A stretch of DNA of 31,555 nt. Origin: a virus. Positions 21,558 through 29,860 of the stretch are shown one piece after another. A model generated the notes under the pieces. It was not told the DNA's origin. It did not search any database and saw only the letters and a program-made list of their open reading frames with translations. How positions within the stretch are numbered: position 1 is the first letter of the stretch; each line of letters starts with the position of its first letter. The DNA is taken from IMG/VR virus record IMGVR_UViG_3300037041_000435, positions 1 through 31,555 of that record. The stretch is one strand, 5' to 3'. Position numbers and translations under genes: made by a program.

Positions 21558-22532
21558 TTAATTTAATCTTTTAGTTGATGGTATAGTCATTATAGCTCTC
21601 CAAGTTGTAAAATTAGAACTTGATGGTAATGCAGTCCAATTTATTCCATCATAAGAATATGCCGCTCTTGCTGCGGGAGTACCTGCACCTGTACCAGCGG
21701 CAATCCACATAGATCCATTCCAAGTTACAGCATTAACTCGTGTTGTAATTGCTGAATTACCATTTGTAGATCCACTCCAATTTATTCCATCATAAGAATA
21801 ACCTAATCTATTTGTTCCCTCTCCACCTGCAACCCACATAGATCCATTCCATGCTATAGTTCTAACACTTGTTGTGAATATAGTATTAGCGCTCGCGGCA
21901 CTCCAAATAAGACCATCATAAGAATACGCAATTCTGTTTTCACCTGTACCACCTATTGCACCAGCAAGCCACATAGATCCATTCCATTCAAAATCGTTTA
22001 TTTGATTGTTAAATACATTATTTGTTGTTCTTTGCCAATTTATACCATCATAAGAATATCCAATAAATATTGAATTACCACCAGCAAGCCACATAGATCC
22101 ATTATATCTTATAGTTTGGATGCTCAAAGTAACCGCCGATATTAATGTTGTATTTGCAGACCAATTAAATCCATCATAAGAATATATCCCTCTATCATTT
22201 ACTTGACCTCCAGCAATCCACATTCCATTACCATATTCAATAGTTTGTACTGTGGTTTGTGCTGTTGTTGCACTACTTGTACTTGCAGACCAATTTATAC
22301 CATCATAAGAATAAGCAATTTTTGGAGTTGCTGCTATATTAGTTTGACCTCCAGCTAAATATAAATCACCATTATAGGCAATTGTATAAACTCCTATTGG
22401 TAATATTGTAGATGGACCTGTGGTTGCAGATAAATCAAAACCATTATATGAATATTGTAAATTAGAAGTTGCTGAAGTACCACCAAAGTACCATTCTGTA
22501 TTTCTATTAAATGAAAATGGATATGTAATCAT
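21558..22532 (-). CDS. Seven-repeat beta-propeller tail protein
   Basis: A 324-residue protein built of seven repeats of 40-47 residues, each with YSYDGINWS (or a variant) followed by a strand pattern TIxWNGSMWVAGG. Seven units match a closed seven-bladed propeller. The SYDGxxW turn resembles the Asp-box of sialidase-type propellers but is one residue shorter. The last repeat lacks the final GG strand and ends TIPSTKRLN, while the first begins with WYFGGTS, so the ring could close by the usual velcro. It follows the fibre gene with a one-base overlap and is probably a receptor-binding or adhesin-type tail-tip protein. Confidence 0.75.
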   Translation of the reverse strand: MITYPFSFNRNTEWYFGGTSATSNLQYSYNGFDLSATTGPSTILPIGVYTIAYNGDLYLAGGQTNIAATPKIAYSYDGINWSASTSSATTAQTTVQTIEYGNGMWIAGGQVNDRGIYSYDGFNWSANTTLISAVTLSIQTIRYNGSMWLAGGNSIFIGYSYDGINWQRTTNNVFNNQINDFEWNGSMWLAGAIGGTGENRIAYSYDGLIWSAASANTIFTTSVRTIAWNGSMWVAGGEGTNRLGYSYDGINWSGSTNGNSAITTRVNAVTWNGSMWIAAGTGAGTPAARAAYSYDGINWTALPSSSNFTTWRAIMTIPSTKRLN

Positions 22533-23803
22533 TAAATAAAGTTTTGTGTATATGATCCAAAAAATCTATTACCATCAAAGACAAATGTATAGACATCAAA
22601 TCTATCTGCGGTTGAGGTCATAACAGGGGTTGCTCCACCAACCCAAGTAACTCTTGGATCCCAAGTAATTGTATTACCACCACCTGAACTTTGTTTAATA
22701 ATTAAGATATAAGTAGCACCTGCTTTTGGGTTTGTAAATGTGAATGTTGTATTATCACCCAACACTTCTTCTTGGACATTTCCATCGTTCCAATTTATTG
22801 TTGTTGCCGATGTTGTAGTCCCTGTTGCTGGTAAAGCAACATAACTTTGACCTGTAACCTTAACATTTCCAACAACATCAAGTTTTTCAGTTGGGGTAAT
22901 AGTTCCCAAACCAACATAACCTCTTGTTGCTCCTGAACCTTGAATGTGAATATCAGGTGTTGTTCCATTAGCATCTTGACCGGCATAGAACCTAATGTAA
23001 TCTTCAGTTGTTCCTGTTCCTTGACGATTGATGATGTTAAGACCATTCATCTCGTTTGATGCGTATAAATGTCCGTCACCGATTTTACCATAACCAGGGA
23101 ATGTCGTATCATCATAGGTTCTAATACCCATAGATAAACTAAATAATGGTTTGGTTAAAGATGGAGCACCTGCCACAGAAAATCTTGGCAACATCGTATC
23201 ACCTGATATTTGGAATACCCCACCTGAAGTATCTTGATAAGTTACATTTGATTTTGTACCGAATGCTTCAATAGTATATTGTGGGTTTGCTGTGTTAATA
23301 CCTAATCTGTTATTAACCTGATCCATCGTAATACCTGATGTGGCACCAAAGTATGTATTACCTGTTACAGTTCCACCTGATAAAGGTAAGTAATCACCAC
23401 CAACAATTACTGTAGAACCTGTGATTGATGTTAGTATTGTATTACCCGAAACATCAACCGCCAATACATTAACAGGTGTTCCTGTACTTAATCCACCAAA
23501 TGTAATTGTATCTCCTGATGAAACTTGAATATCAATACCACTAGTAATATTACCTTGAAATAGAACTTGGTTTAAGGTTGGGACTGTTGTACCTGTTGAT
23601 CCCGATAAATCAATCGGTAAAATACCATTATCTGTTCTAATCCATAATAGATCATCAACAGCATTTAAGAAAAACTCACCAACAAATACATCTGTTGGGG
23701 TAAATTGGTTTAATGTAACCGCTGTAATAGGTGGGACTGTAGGGACTTCACCTGATTGGGTGGATCTCTTCATTAACAACCTACTATATTCTATTTTGTC
23801 CAT
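22532..23803 (-). CDS. Tail fibre or spike protein
   Basis: A 423-residue protein. The N-terminus (about 20-65, ITAVTLNQFTPTDVFVGEFF, LLWIRTDNGILPIDL) looks like a virion-attachment segment. The middle is Gly/Thr/Ser-rich beta sequence (LPLSGGTVTGNTYFG, NRLGINTANPQYTIEAFG). Later comes VGLGTITPTEKLDVVGNVKV, a fibre repeat common to many phages and chaperoned endosialidase-type tails, then a beta-sandwich C-terminus (DGNRFFGSYTQNFI). No intramolecular chaperone domain is evident at the end. Together with the propeller it forms the putative adsorption apparatus. M1 is used as the start; M11 is possible. Confidence 0.75.
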   Translation of the reverse strand: MDKIEYSRLLMKRSTQSGEVPTVPPITAVTLNQFTPTDVFVGEFFLNAVDDLLWIRTDNGILPIDLSGSTGTTVPTLNQVLFQGNITSGIDIQVSSGDTITFGGLSTGTPVNVLAVDVSGNTILTSITGSTVIVGGDYLPLSGGTVTGNTYFGATSGITMDQVNNRLGINTANPQYTIEAFGTKSNVTYQDTSGGVFQISGDTMLPRFSVAGAPSLTKPLFSLSMGIRTYDDTTFPGYGKIGDGHLYASNEMNGLNIINRQGTGTTEDYIRFYAGQDANGTTPDIHIQGSGATRGYVGLGTITPTEKLDVVGNVKVTGQSYVALPATGTTTSATTINWNDGNVQEEVLGDNTTFTFTNPKAGATYILIIKQSSGGGNTITWDPRVTWVGGATPVMTSTADRFDVYTFVFDGNRFFGSYTQNFI

Positions 23804-23860
23804 AGATTTTTTTAATAAAATATTTGTTTCTTATTTCTGTTTTTAATATACTTATATAAT

Positions 23861-24304
23861 ATGAACCGACTTGAAAAATGCCAATACTTAAAAGAAAAAG
23901 ATTACACATATGATCCTGAAACTGGTGATGTATATGGACCCAAAAAAAATAAAATAAAATCTACAGATGGAAAATATTTGTATATTAGATTGCCAAATCA
24001 TACTAATTTAGCTCACCATCACTATGCGTGGTTTATGACTTATGGTAATGTTGATTTTATTGAATTAGACCATAAAAATAGAAATAAAAAAGACAATCGT
24101 ATTTCTAATTTAAGAATACTTAATAGATCAGAGCAACAACATAATAGAGAAGCTAAAGGTTATTATTTCTATAAAAGAATTGGTAAATATATGTCTCGTA
24201 TACAAGTTCATAATAAAACCATATTTTTAGGTTATTACGATACTGAAGAAGAGGCATCTAAATCTTATCTTGATGCTAAAAAGATATACCATACATCTTA
24301 TTAA
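23861..24304 (+). CDS. HNH endonuclease with AP2-like domain (copy D)
   Basis: A 147-residue protein, MNRLEKCQYLKEKDYTYDPE. The HNH core is HHHYAWFMTYG, IELDHKNRNKKDNRISNLR and N. The AP2-like end is KYMSRIQVHNKTIFLGYYD, then EEEASKSYLDAKKIYH. It lies alone on the plus strand between two leftward tail genes, with 57 bases before its ATG and 7 bases to the opposing stop, as expected of a free-standing homing gene inserted between essential genes. It keeps the AWFMTYGNVDF core shared by all four paralogues. Confidence 0.87.
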   Translation: MNRLEKCQYLKEKDYTYDPETGDVYGPKKNKIKSTDGKYLYIRLPNHTNLAHHHYAWFMTYGNVDFIELDHKNRNKKDNRISNLRILNRSEQQHNREAKGYYFYKRIGKYMSRIQVHNKTIFLGYYDTEEEASKSYLDAKKIYHTSY

Positions 24305-24311
24305 ATCGTTT

Positions 24312-27300
24312 TTATATTACAAATGGAGGTTCACTTCCATCTATGATTGGTCTGGTTTTACTATCCCCACCAAAATCTCTTACACTATTAAGTCCACCAT
24401 CAATAATATCTATCAGGTTGGTTTTATCATAGTTCATTACATCATTTTCACCAGCGTCTATAATATAAACTGAAGACCATGCTAATGATAAACTATCACC
24501 ATTCAAAACTACACCATTTACATACAAACTATTTGATGAACTAACCTGCTGATTATCTCCAATAGCGATCACATTAGTCAATTCTTCGGTCGTAGATACA
24601 TTATTTCCTACCAACATAACATTACCACTACCTTTTGGAACAAAGTTGTTAAAACCTAATGAAACAGCGTCAGGACTATCTATGGATTGGTTGTTCTTAT
24701 TCTGTTCTACAGGTTTGTTTGTGTATACAGGTGAGTTGTTAAATGATCCTGTTGCTTTGGATACAACTTGTGATCCAACACCACTCTTGAATGATGAGGT
24801 TGACCCAACAGGATTACCTACACCTATACCACCATTTACACTATTTGGAACTTTACAAAAACCACTAGTCCAAATACCTCCAAGTAATTTACAACAATCC
24901 TCACCTAACTCTTGTCCTGATAGGGATACATAGATATAACCAGTTGGTTTAACTTTCTTCGCTACAACATCTGTAGGACAATCGTAAGCACTATCAGGTA
25001 ATTCTTCGTTAAGTGGTGGGAAGAAGTCCACAGAACTAATCTTGTATAACTCTACCTTCGTTGTCTTATCAATAGAAACAGGGTCGTAATCAATTATCTT
25101 GTTTACTCTATAGTAATTGTTCTCCAATAAAATAACATCTCTAAAATCAAAGTTTGCCATCTCATTTGGAGTGAGGTAGAAATAAGCCTCAACCAATTTA
25201 CTATTCACATCCTCCAATTCATTTAAGGTACTTGAATACCACATTTGAGTTAAGGTCTGTGATGGGAATAATCCCCCGTTCCAATAGATCTTCTGTGGTT
25301 TACCCCAACCTAAATCAAATGATGGGGAATATGGATCGTCCCACATACCGCAATAAGGGTATTGGGTATATGTAGTGGTTGTTGTTGAGTTTGGTGTATT
25401 CTTTAATGAAAAATTACCATCTTTTAGACCAGTATAGAACAATATTCTTGGTTTGCTCTTCTTTGGTTTCATTACAGTTGTGTTCTCAAGATCAGCAAGG
25501 AATGGTGCTACTCTTGGGGATATGAAATTATCTGTATCAGGTGTAGGACTAAAAGGAATTGTAACCTCTTTAATATCGTTTGAAAACTCATTTAAGAAAT
25601 CTACCTGTGTATTGGTATAGATCTCGTTGGTTTCATTTGTGTATTGTTTGTTGTAGTAGTCATCATCGTCCGTATAGTTAAACTGATATTGTCTAACATC
25701 CAACTCACTCATAGGAGTGATCTTAATATCGTAGAACTCATCAAGTAATGGCGACCAATCTTTTATCTTTTTCCTTGAATTGTAGAATATATCTTTTGGT
25801 TCAATAAGGATATTATTACTTTTGTTTGGATCATCCGCCACAATCAAGTTAAACATCTTAACAATAGCCAAGAAAAAGTCCCTCATCTTCATCACAGGAA
25901 CTACTTGGTTCACATCTACCTGAATGTTAGGTGCTGTGATTAGATTGGATGCCGGTTTAATTGATAATAAACTTGCTGATGTTCCAGCTATGTTATTTTT
26001 GATTAGGGGAACTGCTAATATTCTATTTGATAATGGACCAGGTAAAGCAAACCACTGAAAATTGGATGCGTATGATATTTGAAATCTAATTAAGATCTGG
26101 TCACCTGCCAATAGATAAACATTAGACAGGTTCATAGAAATATTTAATTCAGTATTTGTATCATACCAAGGCGAAGCATGAGTACCAGATGAAGGTTGGA
26201 ATGTTGAGTTATAGAAGTTTGGTGATGGTGCTGAAATCAAAGTAGTTAAAACTCCCGCTGATAGTTTCATTAGTGAAGCACCATAAGTAAAATTACCACT
26301 TTGGTAGCGAATGGTGTTAAATATCCCATCGGTTCTAATGTACTTCATAATGAAGTTCATATCAAACTCTAAATCGTAATAACCATCTTCGGTACAAACA
26401 TACTTTGATCCATTTATTGTAGTCCATCTGTTGCCAGGATCCTGCATGGTTGTTCCCAATACCGTTCCTGTTTCAAGTTCTAATGGGAAGTAATAATTCT
26501 TCGTTGGGTTATTGTAAGATGTTCCCCTAAACAATACGGGAGCAATCATTCTATAACCTGTAGCACCAACTCCTGATTGATAAGAGTAATATGCGTTAGT
26601 TAAGTATGGTGATCCTTCAGGTAGATTATTTCTAACCCCAACCGTTGTTGTAAGTCCTGATAGTTGTGCTTGTGAGTATTGTAGTTTGTCGTTTGTAAAT
26701 GGAACAATTAAGGACTTGAAGTATTCTGTGTTAAAGAACCTTGATGTGTAAGAATAACCAGCAAAGTCAAACAACTTATCCATAATTGTTTTAACATAAA
26801 TTGCCGGATACTGATCGTATACATAACTCCTTGTTGCGATGTCTTGTGAATTACCATAGTTGATGAAGGGATAAACATAACCCTCACCCAAACCTTGAGC
26901 ATCAACCAAAGCACCATTCTTAAAGATCTCGTAAGTCCAAGATTTTTCTATGTTTGTGATACTTCTTTGGTGGTTGTATTCACTCATATCAAGATCACTC
27001 AAGAAATAATCCCCAAAATTAAATAAAATGTTTTTTAGAATACCTGTAATTACAATCTCATACTCAACCAATCCCTGATTTTTAATGATCTGTAGTAATT
27101 GTAAGTTTCCTGTAAATACCTGCTCATCACCTATGGAAATGGAACAAGGGATTGCAACCTTTGGGTTGTAGGAAGACACACTTAAATCAATATTTAACTC
27201 AAAGATGTTCTCAAAGAAATCGTTATTGATACTTGTACCAGGTATGATGATCGTTTTGGAAAACGATGTTGACCTTGAAGTGATGTCTGTAATGTCGGTA

Positions 27301-27386
27301 ATTTGATAATTCAACGAAATCTCAAAGTCGTCGTAAGTATCTAATACCGTATTATTTGCGTAAATCTTAAATTGATTAAAAGCCAT
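24312..27386 (-). CDS. Large tail/baseplate protein (1024 aa)
   Basis: A 1024-residue protein. The N-terminus (MAFNQFKIYANNTVLDTYDD, ITSRSTSFSKTIIIPGTSIN) has the pattern of tail-associated proteins in Bacteroidota phages, probably a hub or baseplate component. The middle is beta-rich with a helix-containing domain (VVPVMKMRDFFLAIVKMFNL) near residue 500. Near 840 is a Cys cluster (CCKLLGGIWTSGFC). The C-terminus (GSGNVMLVGNNVSTTEELT, QVSSSNSLYVNGVVLNG) resembles a trimeric beta-helix ending. It follows the 646-residue tail protein by 2 bases. The assignment as baseplate rests on position and size. Confidence 0.65.
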   Translation of the reverse strand: MAFNQFKIYANNTVLDTYDDFEISLNYQITDITDITSRSTSFSKTIIIPGTSINNDFFENIFELNIDLSVSSYNPKVAIPCSISIGDEQVFTGNLQLLQIIKNQGLVEYEIVITGILKNILFNFGDYFLSDLDMSEYNHQRSITNIEKSWTYEIFKNGALVDAQGLGEGYVYPFINYGNSQDIATRSYVYDQYPAIYVKTIMDKLFDFAGYSYTSRFFNTEYFKSLIVPFTNDKLQYSQAQLSGLTTTVGVRNNLPEGSPYLTNAYYSYQSGVGATGYRMIAPVLFRGTSYNNPTKNYYFPLELETGTVLGTTMQDPGNRWTTINGSKYVCTEDGYYDLEFDMNFIMKYIRTDGIFNTIRYQSGNFTYGASLMKLSAGVLTTLISAPSPNFYNSTFQPSSGTHASPWYDTNTELNISMNLSNVYLLAGDQILIRFQISYASNFQWFALPGPLSNRILAVPLIKNNIAGTSASLLSIKPASNLITAPNIQVDVNQVVPVMKMRDFFLAIVKMFNLIVADDPNKSNNILIEPKDIFYNSRKKIKDWSPLLDEFYDIKITPMSELDVRQYQFNYTDDDDYYNKQYTNETNEIYTNTQVDFLNEFSNDIKEVTIPFSPTPDTDNFISPRVAPFLADLENTTVMKPKKSKPRILFYTGLKDGNFSLKNTPNSTTTTTYTQYPYCGMWDDPYSPSFDLGWGKPQKIYWNGGLFPSQTLTQMWYSSTLNELEDVNSKLVEAYFYLTPNEMANFDFRDVILLENNYYRVNKIIDYDPVSIDKTTKVELYKISSVDFFPPLNEELPDSAYDCPTDVVAKKVKPTGYIYVSLSGQELGEDCCKLLGGIWTSGFCKVPNSVNGGIGVGNPVGSTSSFKSGVGSQVVSKATGSFNNSPVYTNKPVEQNKNNQSIDSPDAVSLGFNNFVPKGSGNVMLVGNNVSTTEELTNVIAIGDNQQVSSSNSLYVNGVVLNGDSLSLAWSSVYIIDAGENDVMNYDKTNLIDIIDGGLNSVRDFGGDSKTRPIIDGSEPPFVI

Positions 27387-27388
27387 AA

Positions 27389-29329
27389 TTAAAATCTATA
27401 TTCGTTATTGGATACTCTTACATTAAATGTGTATGAAAATAATTGTTCGTTAATATTCTTAAATATCTCCAATTCATTCTCTGCCAAGTGGCATTGGAAT
27501 AAACGATTATCAGGGGTTTGAAGATACACAGAAGCACTCTGCATCAAATCCTCAATTAAAGTTCTCTCAAACTCATATAACCACCCTGAATTAAGAACAT
27601 AGGACTTCCTTGACTTCAAATAAAAGTTCTTTTCCCCATCTCCGTAGTCAAAGTATTGGAATGTATCATCTTCCCAACTACCATTTTGTTTGTAATATGT
27701 TTTTCTTTCCACCTCAACATTATCACGGGACATATAAATAAATGGATATGAAATAAATGATCCATATTTATCCTTCCACATCAGGTGGTAGATCTCATAC
27801 ATAGAACAATCCACATTCAACTTAAAACATATCTCATTAGTTCGTTGTGCTTGTGTTGATGGTGATGTAGCGTCATAAGCCCAAACCGTATAGTTTGTAA
27901 CATTTCCTGAATAACCACTGAATGTTCCACCTATATTGGTGTAAGTTGATTGACTAATCTGTAATAAACCTGCTGGTGTATACCAATCTGTTGAACCTGA
28001 AAGCTTTGGAACTCTAATAACTCCAAGTAATGATGATCCATTATAGAAATTAAACAATAAACCATCCACATAAGTTGTGTTATATGAGTGGGTAAGTAAG
28101 AACATATTTGTATTTGGTTCAACCCTATAACAATTATCTTGGTTTAGGATTGTTGAAATATTGTTTCCACTGAAACTTCTAACTTGAACCACATAAGGAT
28201 CAAAAGCAGATAAACTATAGTCAGGTATATCTATGTGAGCGTTATACACACAGAACCCACTTAATTGTAATTCTACAGGGTTTTCTGTGATCTGTCCGTC
28301 AGCGTATTGTATAATACCTGGTATTGGAACTGATGAGGTTGTAAAAGGTAAATCTGTAACAATCACAACTCCATAAACAGCATCCACAAATATTTGGGTA
28401 ATGATACAGGTTGCGTTATACTCTGGTCTTGGAACACCATAGATAAATCCACCCTCAACAGGTGTTGATGCTTGCCAAGTTTTGTTAATAACTAAACCAT
28501 TTGATGTAACACTTAAGATTGATGAAACCCCATTATAGTATGGGTATGTTTGTTGTCCTGTAACTGTGACTTGTTGGTTTGCTTGGAATGAATGTTGGGT
28601 AGAACCTGTAAATCCTACACCACCTGATCCAAAGTAATTGTCGTTGTAAGGCCATTCTACAACATCTTGTGTTACGGTAATCACATCTCCAATTTGGAAT
28701 GGTATACCATTTAATGTTGTTGTTCCTGATGAAAAGAATGCTACTGTCCCTCCACTAAATAAATTGTCGTCAAATTGGAATGTGTATTGTTGTTCACTAC
28801 CACAATATAGGGAATAACAAAACTTTGTATCAGGTCCATCATAAACCTGTCCGTATCCAACATTTTGTCCTGTTAAGTTTTGGGTTACAAAGTCCTTCAA
28901 GGTAGAAGATAGATCTATCTTACCATAACCATCAAGATCGGGTGTTAATTTCCATTTAATTACTCTTGAGCATGTATAACCAGGTGAAGCGAATGGAACA
29001 CCAGGTATTAGATCTATGGCAAATTGAGTAGGTGAAACAATCTTTTGAACTATGTAGTATCCTGTAAACTGATTGTTGTTTATACTATCGTCAACTAACA
29101 CCGTATCCCCAACACTAAAGTCGTGTGGTGTGGTACAAGTAAGTAATGTATAAACATCATTACCAATATTTATGGATTGATCTGCCGATATTGATACAGT
29201 ATCCCAAACAAGATTGATTAAATATTTGAATAACTCTTGTTGGTCGTATTCAGTAGAAAATACTTTAAGTGGGACTGCCGAATAAGCAGCCATATATGGA
29301 TTAGGTTGTGTAATTGCTGAATAAGCCAT
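27389..29329 (-). CDS. Tail protein, possibly distal-tail type (646 aa)
   Basis: A 646-residue, beta-dominated protein. Residues about 60-115 (HDFSVGDTVLVDDSINNNQF, GYYIVQKIVSPTQFAI) form a module seen in several phage tail proteins. It recurs loosely near 240-290 (HSFQANQQVTVTG). The C-terminal 150 residues (YEIYHLMWKDKYGSFISYP, RDNVEVERKTYYKQNG, LKSRKSYVLNSGWLYEFE, ending VRVSNNEYRF) are typical of Bacteroidota tail-tip proteins. It sits between the gp10-like neck protein and the baseplate protein. TATATTTA lies 13 bases upstream, so it may start a transcription unit. Confidence 0.6.
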   Translation of the reverse strand: MAYSAITQPNPYMAAYSAVPLKVFSTEYDQQELFKYLINLVWDTVSISADQSINIGNDVYTLLTCTTPHDFSVGDTVLVDDSINNNQFTGYYIVQKIVSPTQFAIDLIPGVPFASPGYTCSRVIKWKLTPDLDGYGKIDLSSTLKDFVTQNLTGQNVGYGQVYDGPDTKFCYSLYCGSEQQYTFQFDDNLFSGGTVAFFSSGTTTLNGIPFQIGDVITVTQDVVEWPYNDNYFGSGGVGFTGSTQHSFQANQQVTVTGQQTYPYYNGVSSILSVTSNGLVINKTWQASTPVEGGFIYGVPRPEYNATCIITQIFVDAVYGVVIVTDLPFTTSSVPIPGIIQYADGQITENPVELQLSGFCVYNAHIDIPDYSLSAFDPYVVQVRSFSGNNISTILNQDNCYRVEPNTNMFLLTHSYNTTYVDGLLFNFYNGSSLLGVIRVPKLSGSTDWYTPAGLLQISQSTYTNIGGTFSGYSGNVTNYTVWAYDATSPSTQAQRTNEICFKLNVDCSMYEIYHLMWKDKYGSFISYPFIYMSRDNVEVERKTYYKQNGSWEDDTFQYFDYGDGEKNFYLKSRKSYVLNSGWLYEFERTLIEDLMQSASVYLQTPDNRLFQCHLAENELEIFKNINEQLFSYTFNVRVSNNEYRF

Positions 29330-29342
29330 AAATCTTTTTAAC

Positions 29343-29350
29343 TAAATATA
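29343..29350 (-). promoter_or_regulatory. TATATTTA motif upstream of 646-aa tail gene
   Basis: An exact copy 13 bases before the ATG at 29329, followed by GTTAAAAAGATT. This closely matches the arrangement before the connector gene and the chaperone gene. Confidence 0.4.
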
Positions 29351-29373
29351 GTCAAAGAACAAGTGTTTTTACA

Positions 29374-29859
29374 CTACTGATTTTGATTTAATCTTTGGAA
29401 GTCAGCGCTTTGAACCCAATTCTTTTCCAATATCTTAACAATATTATCAACCATTCTTTCCTCATACTTCCTATTAGTATTCCTTGAAAGTTCTATGGTT
29501 CGTATGGTCTTCTTAATTACATTTGTTGGTTTGATCCCAAACTTATAGATGTTCTGTCTAATAGCCCATGCCGCTTCAGGTTTAATACCTTTGATTGCGA
29601 CCCATCTTTGTATTGCTCTAATTGGTGGGTAGGTTCCTGGTCTTCTACCCTCATCTACCCACTTTAGATAATTGTTTGCTAATAACTGAACCTGAACATA
29701 GTTGGCTGTCTCAACCAATCTGTAGTTGATTGAATTAACTAATGATCCTGAAGCAACCTTTGGGTAAGGTCTATTACCTTTTAGTTGAGCCACTAAAATC
29801 TTCACATAGTCCTTCCCAAACTCGTTGGCTAATTTCTTATCAAATATTTGATTTGCCAT
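29374..29859 (-). CDS. HK97 gp10-like neck/tail-completion protein
   Basis: A 161-residue basic protein. The core ASGSLVNSINYRLVETANYV followed by NYLKWVDEGRRPGTYPPIRA and WVAIKGI fits the HK97-gp10-like group, in which a strand/helix domain and the EGRRPGTYPP-type loop are characteristic. Such proteins join head to tail. The C-terminal helix (NTNRKYEERMVDNIVKILE) is basic. It starts 1 base after the Pro-Thr gene's stop, supporting one neck module with that protein. Its distance from the portal, across the tail genes, is unusual. Confidence 0.65.
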   Translation of the reverse strand: MANQIFDKKLANEFGKDYVKILVAQLKGNRPYPKVASGSLVNSINYRLVETANYVQVQLLANNYLKWVDEGRRPGTYPPIRAIQRWVAIKGIKPEAAWAIRQNIYKFGIKPTNVIKKTIRTIELSRNTNRKYEERMVDNIVKILEKNWVQSADFQRLNQNQ

Positions 29860-29860
29860 T

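Noticed and set aside
21558-22532. Regularly spaced DNA repeats suggesting a CRISPR array
   Set aside because: The repeats stay in frame and encode propeller blades, and the intervening sequence is coding.
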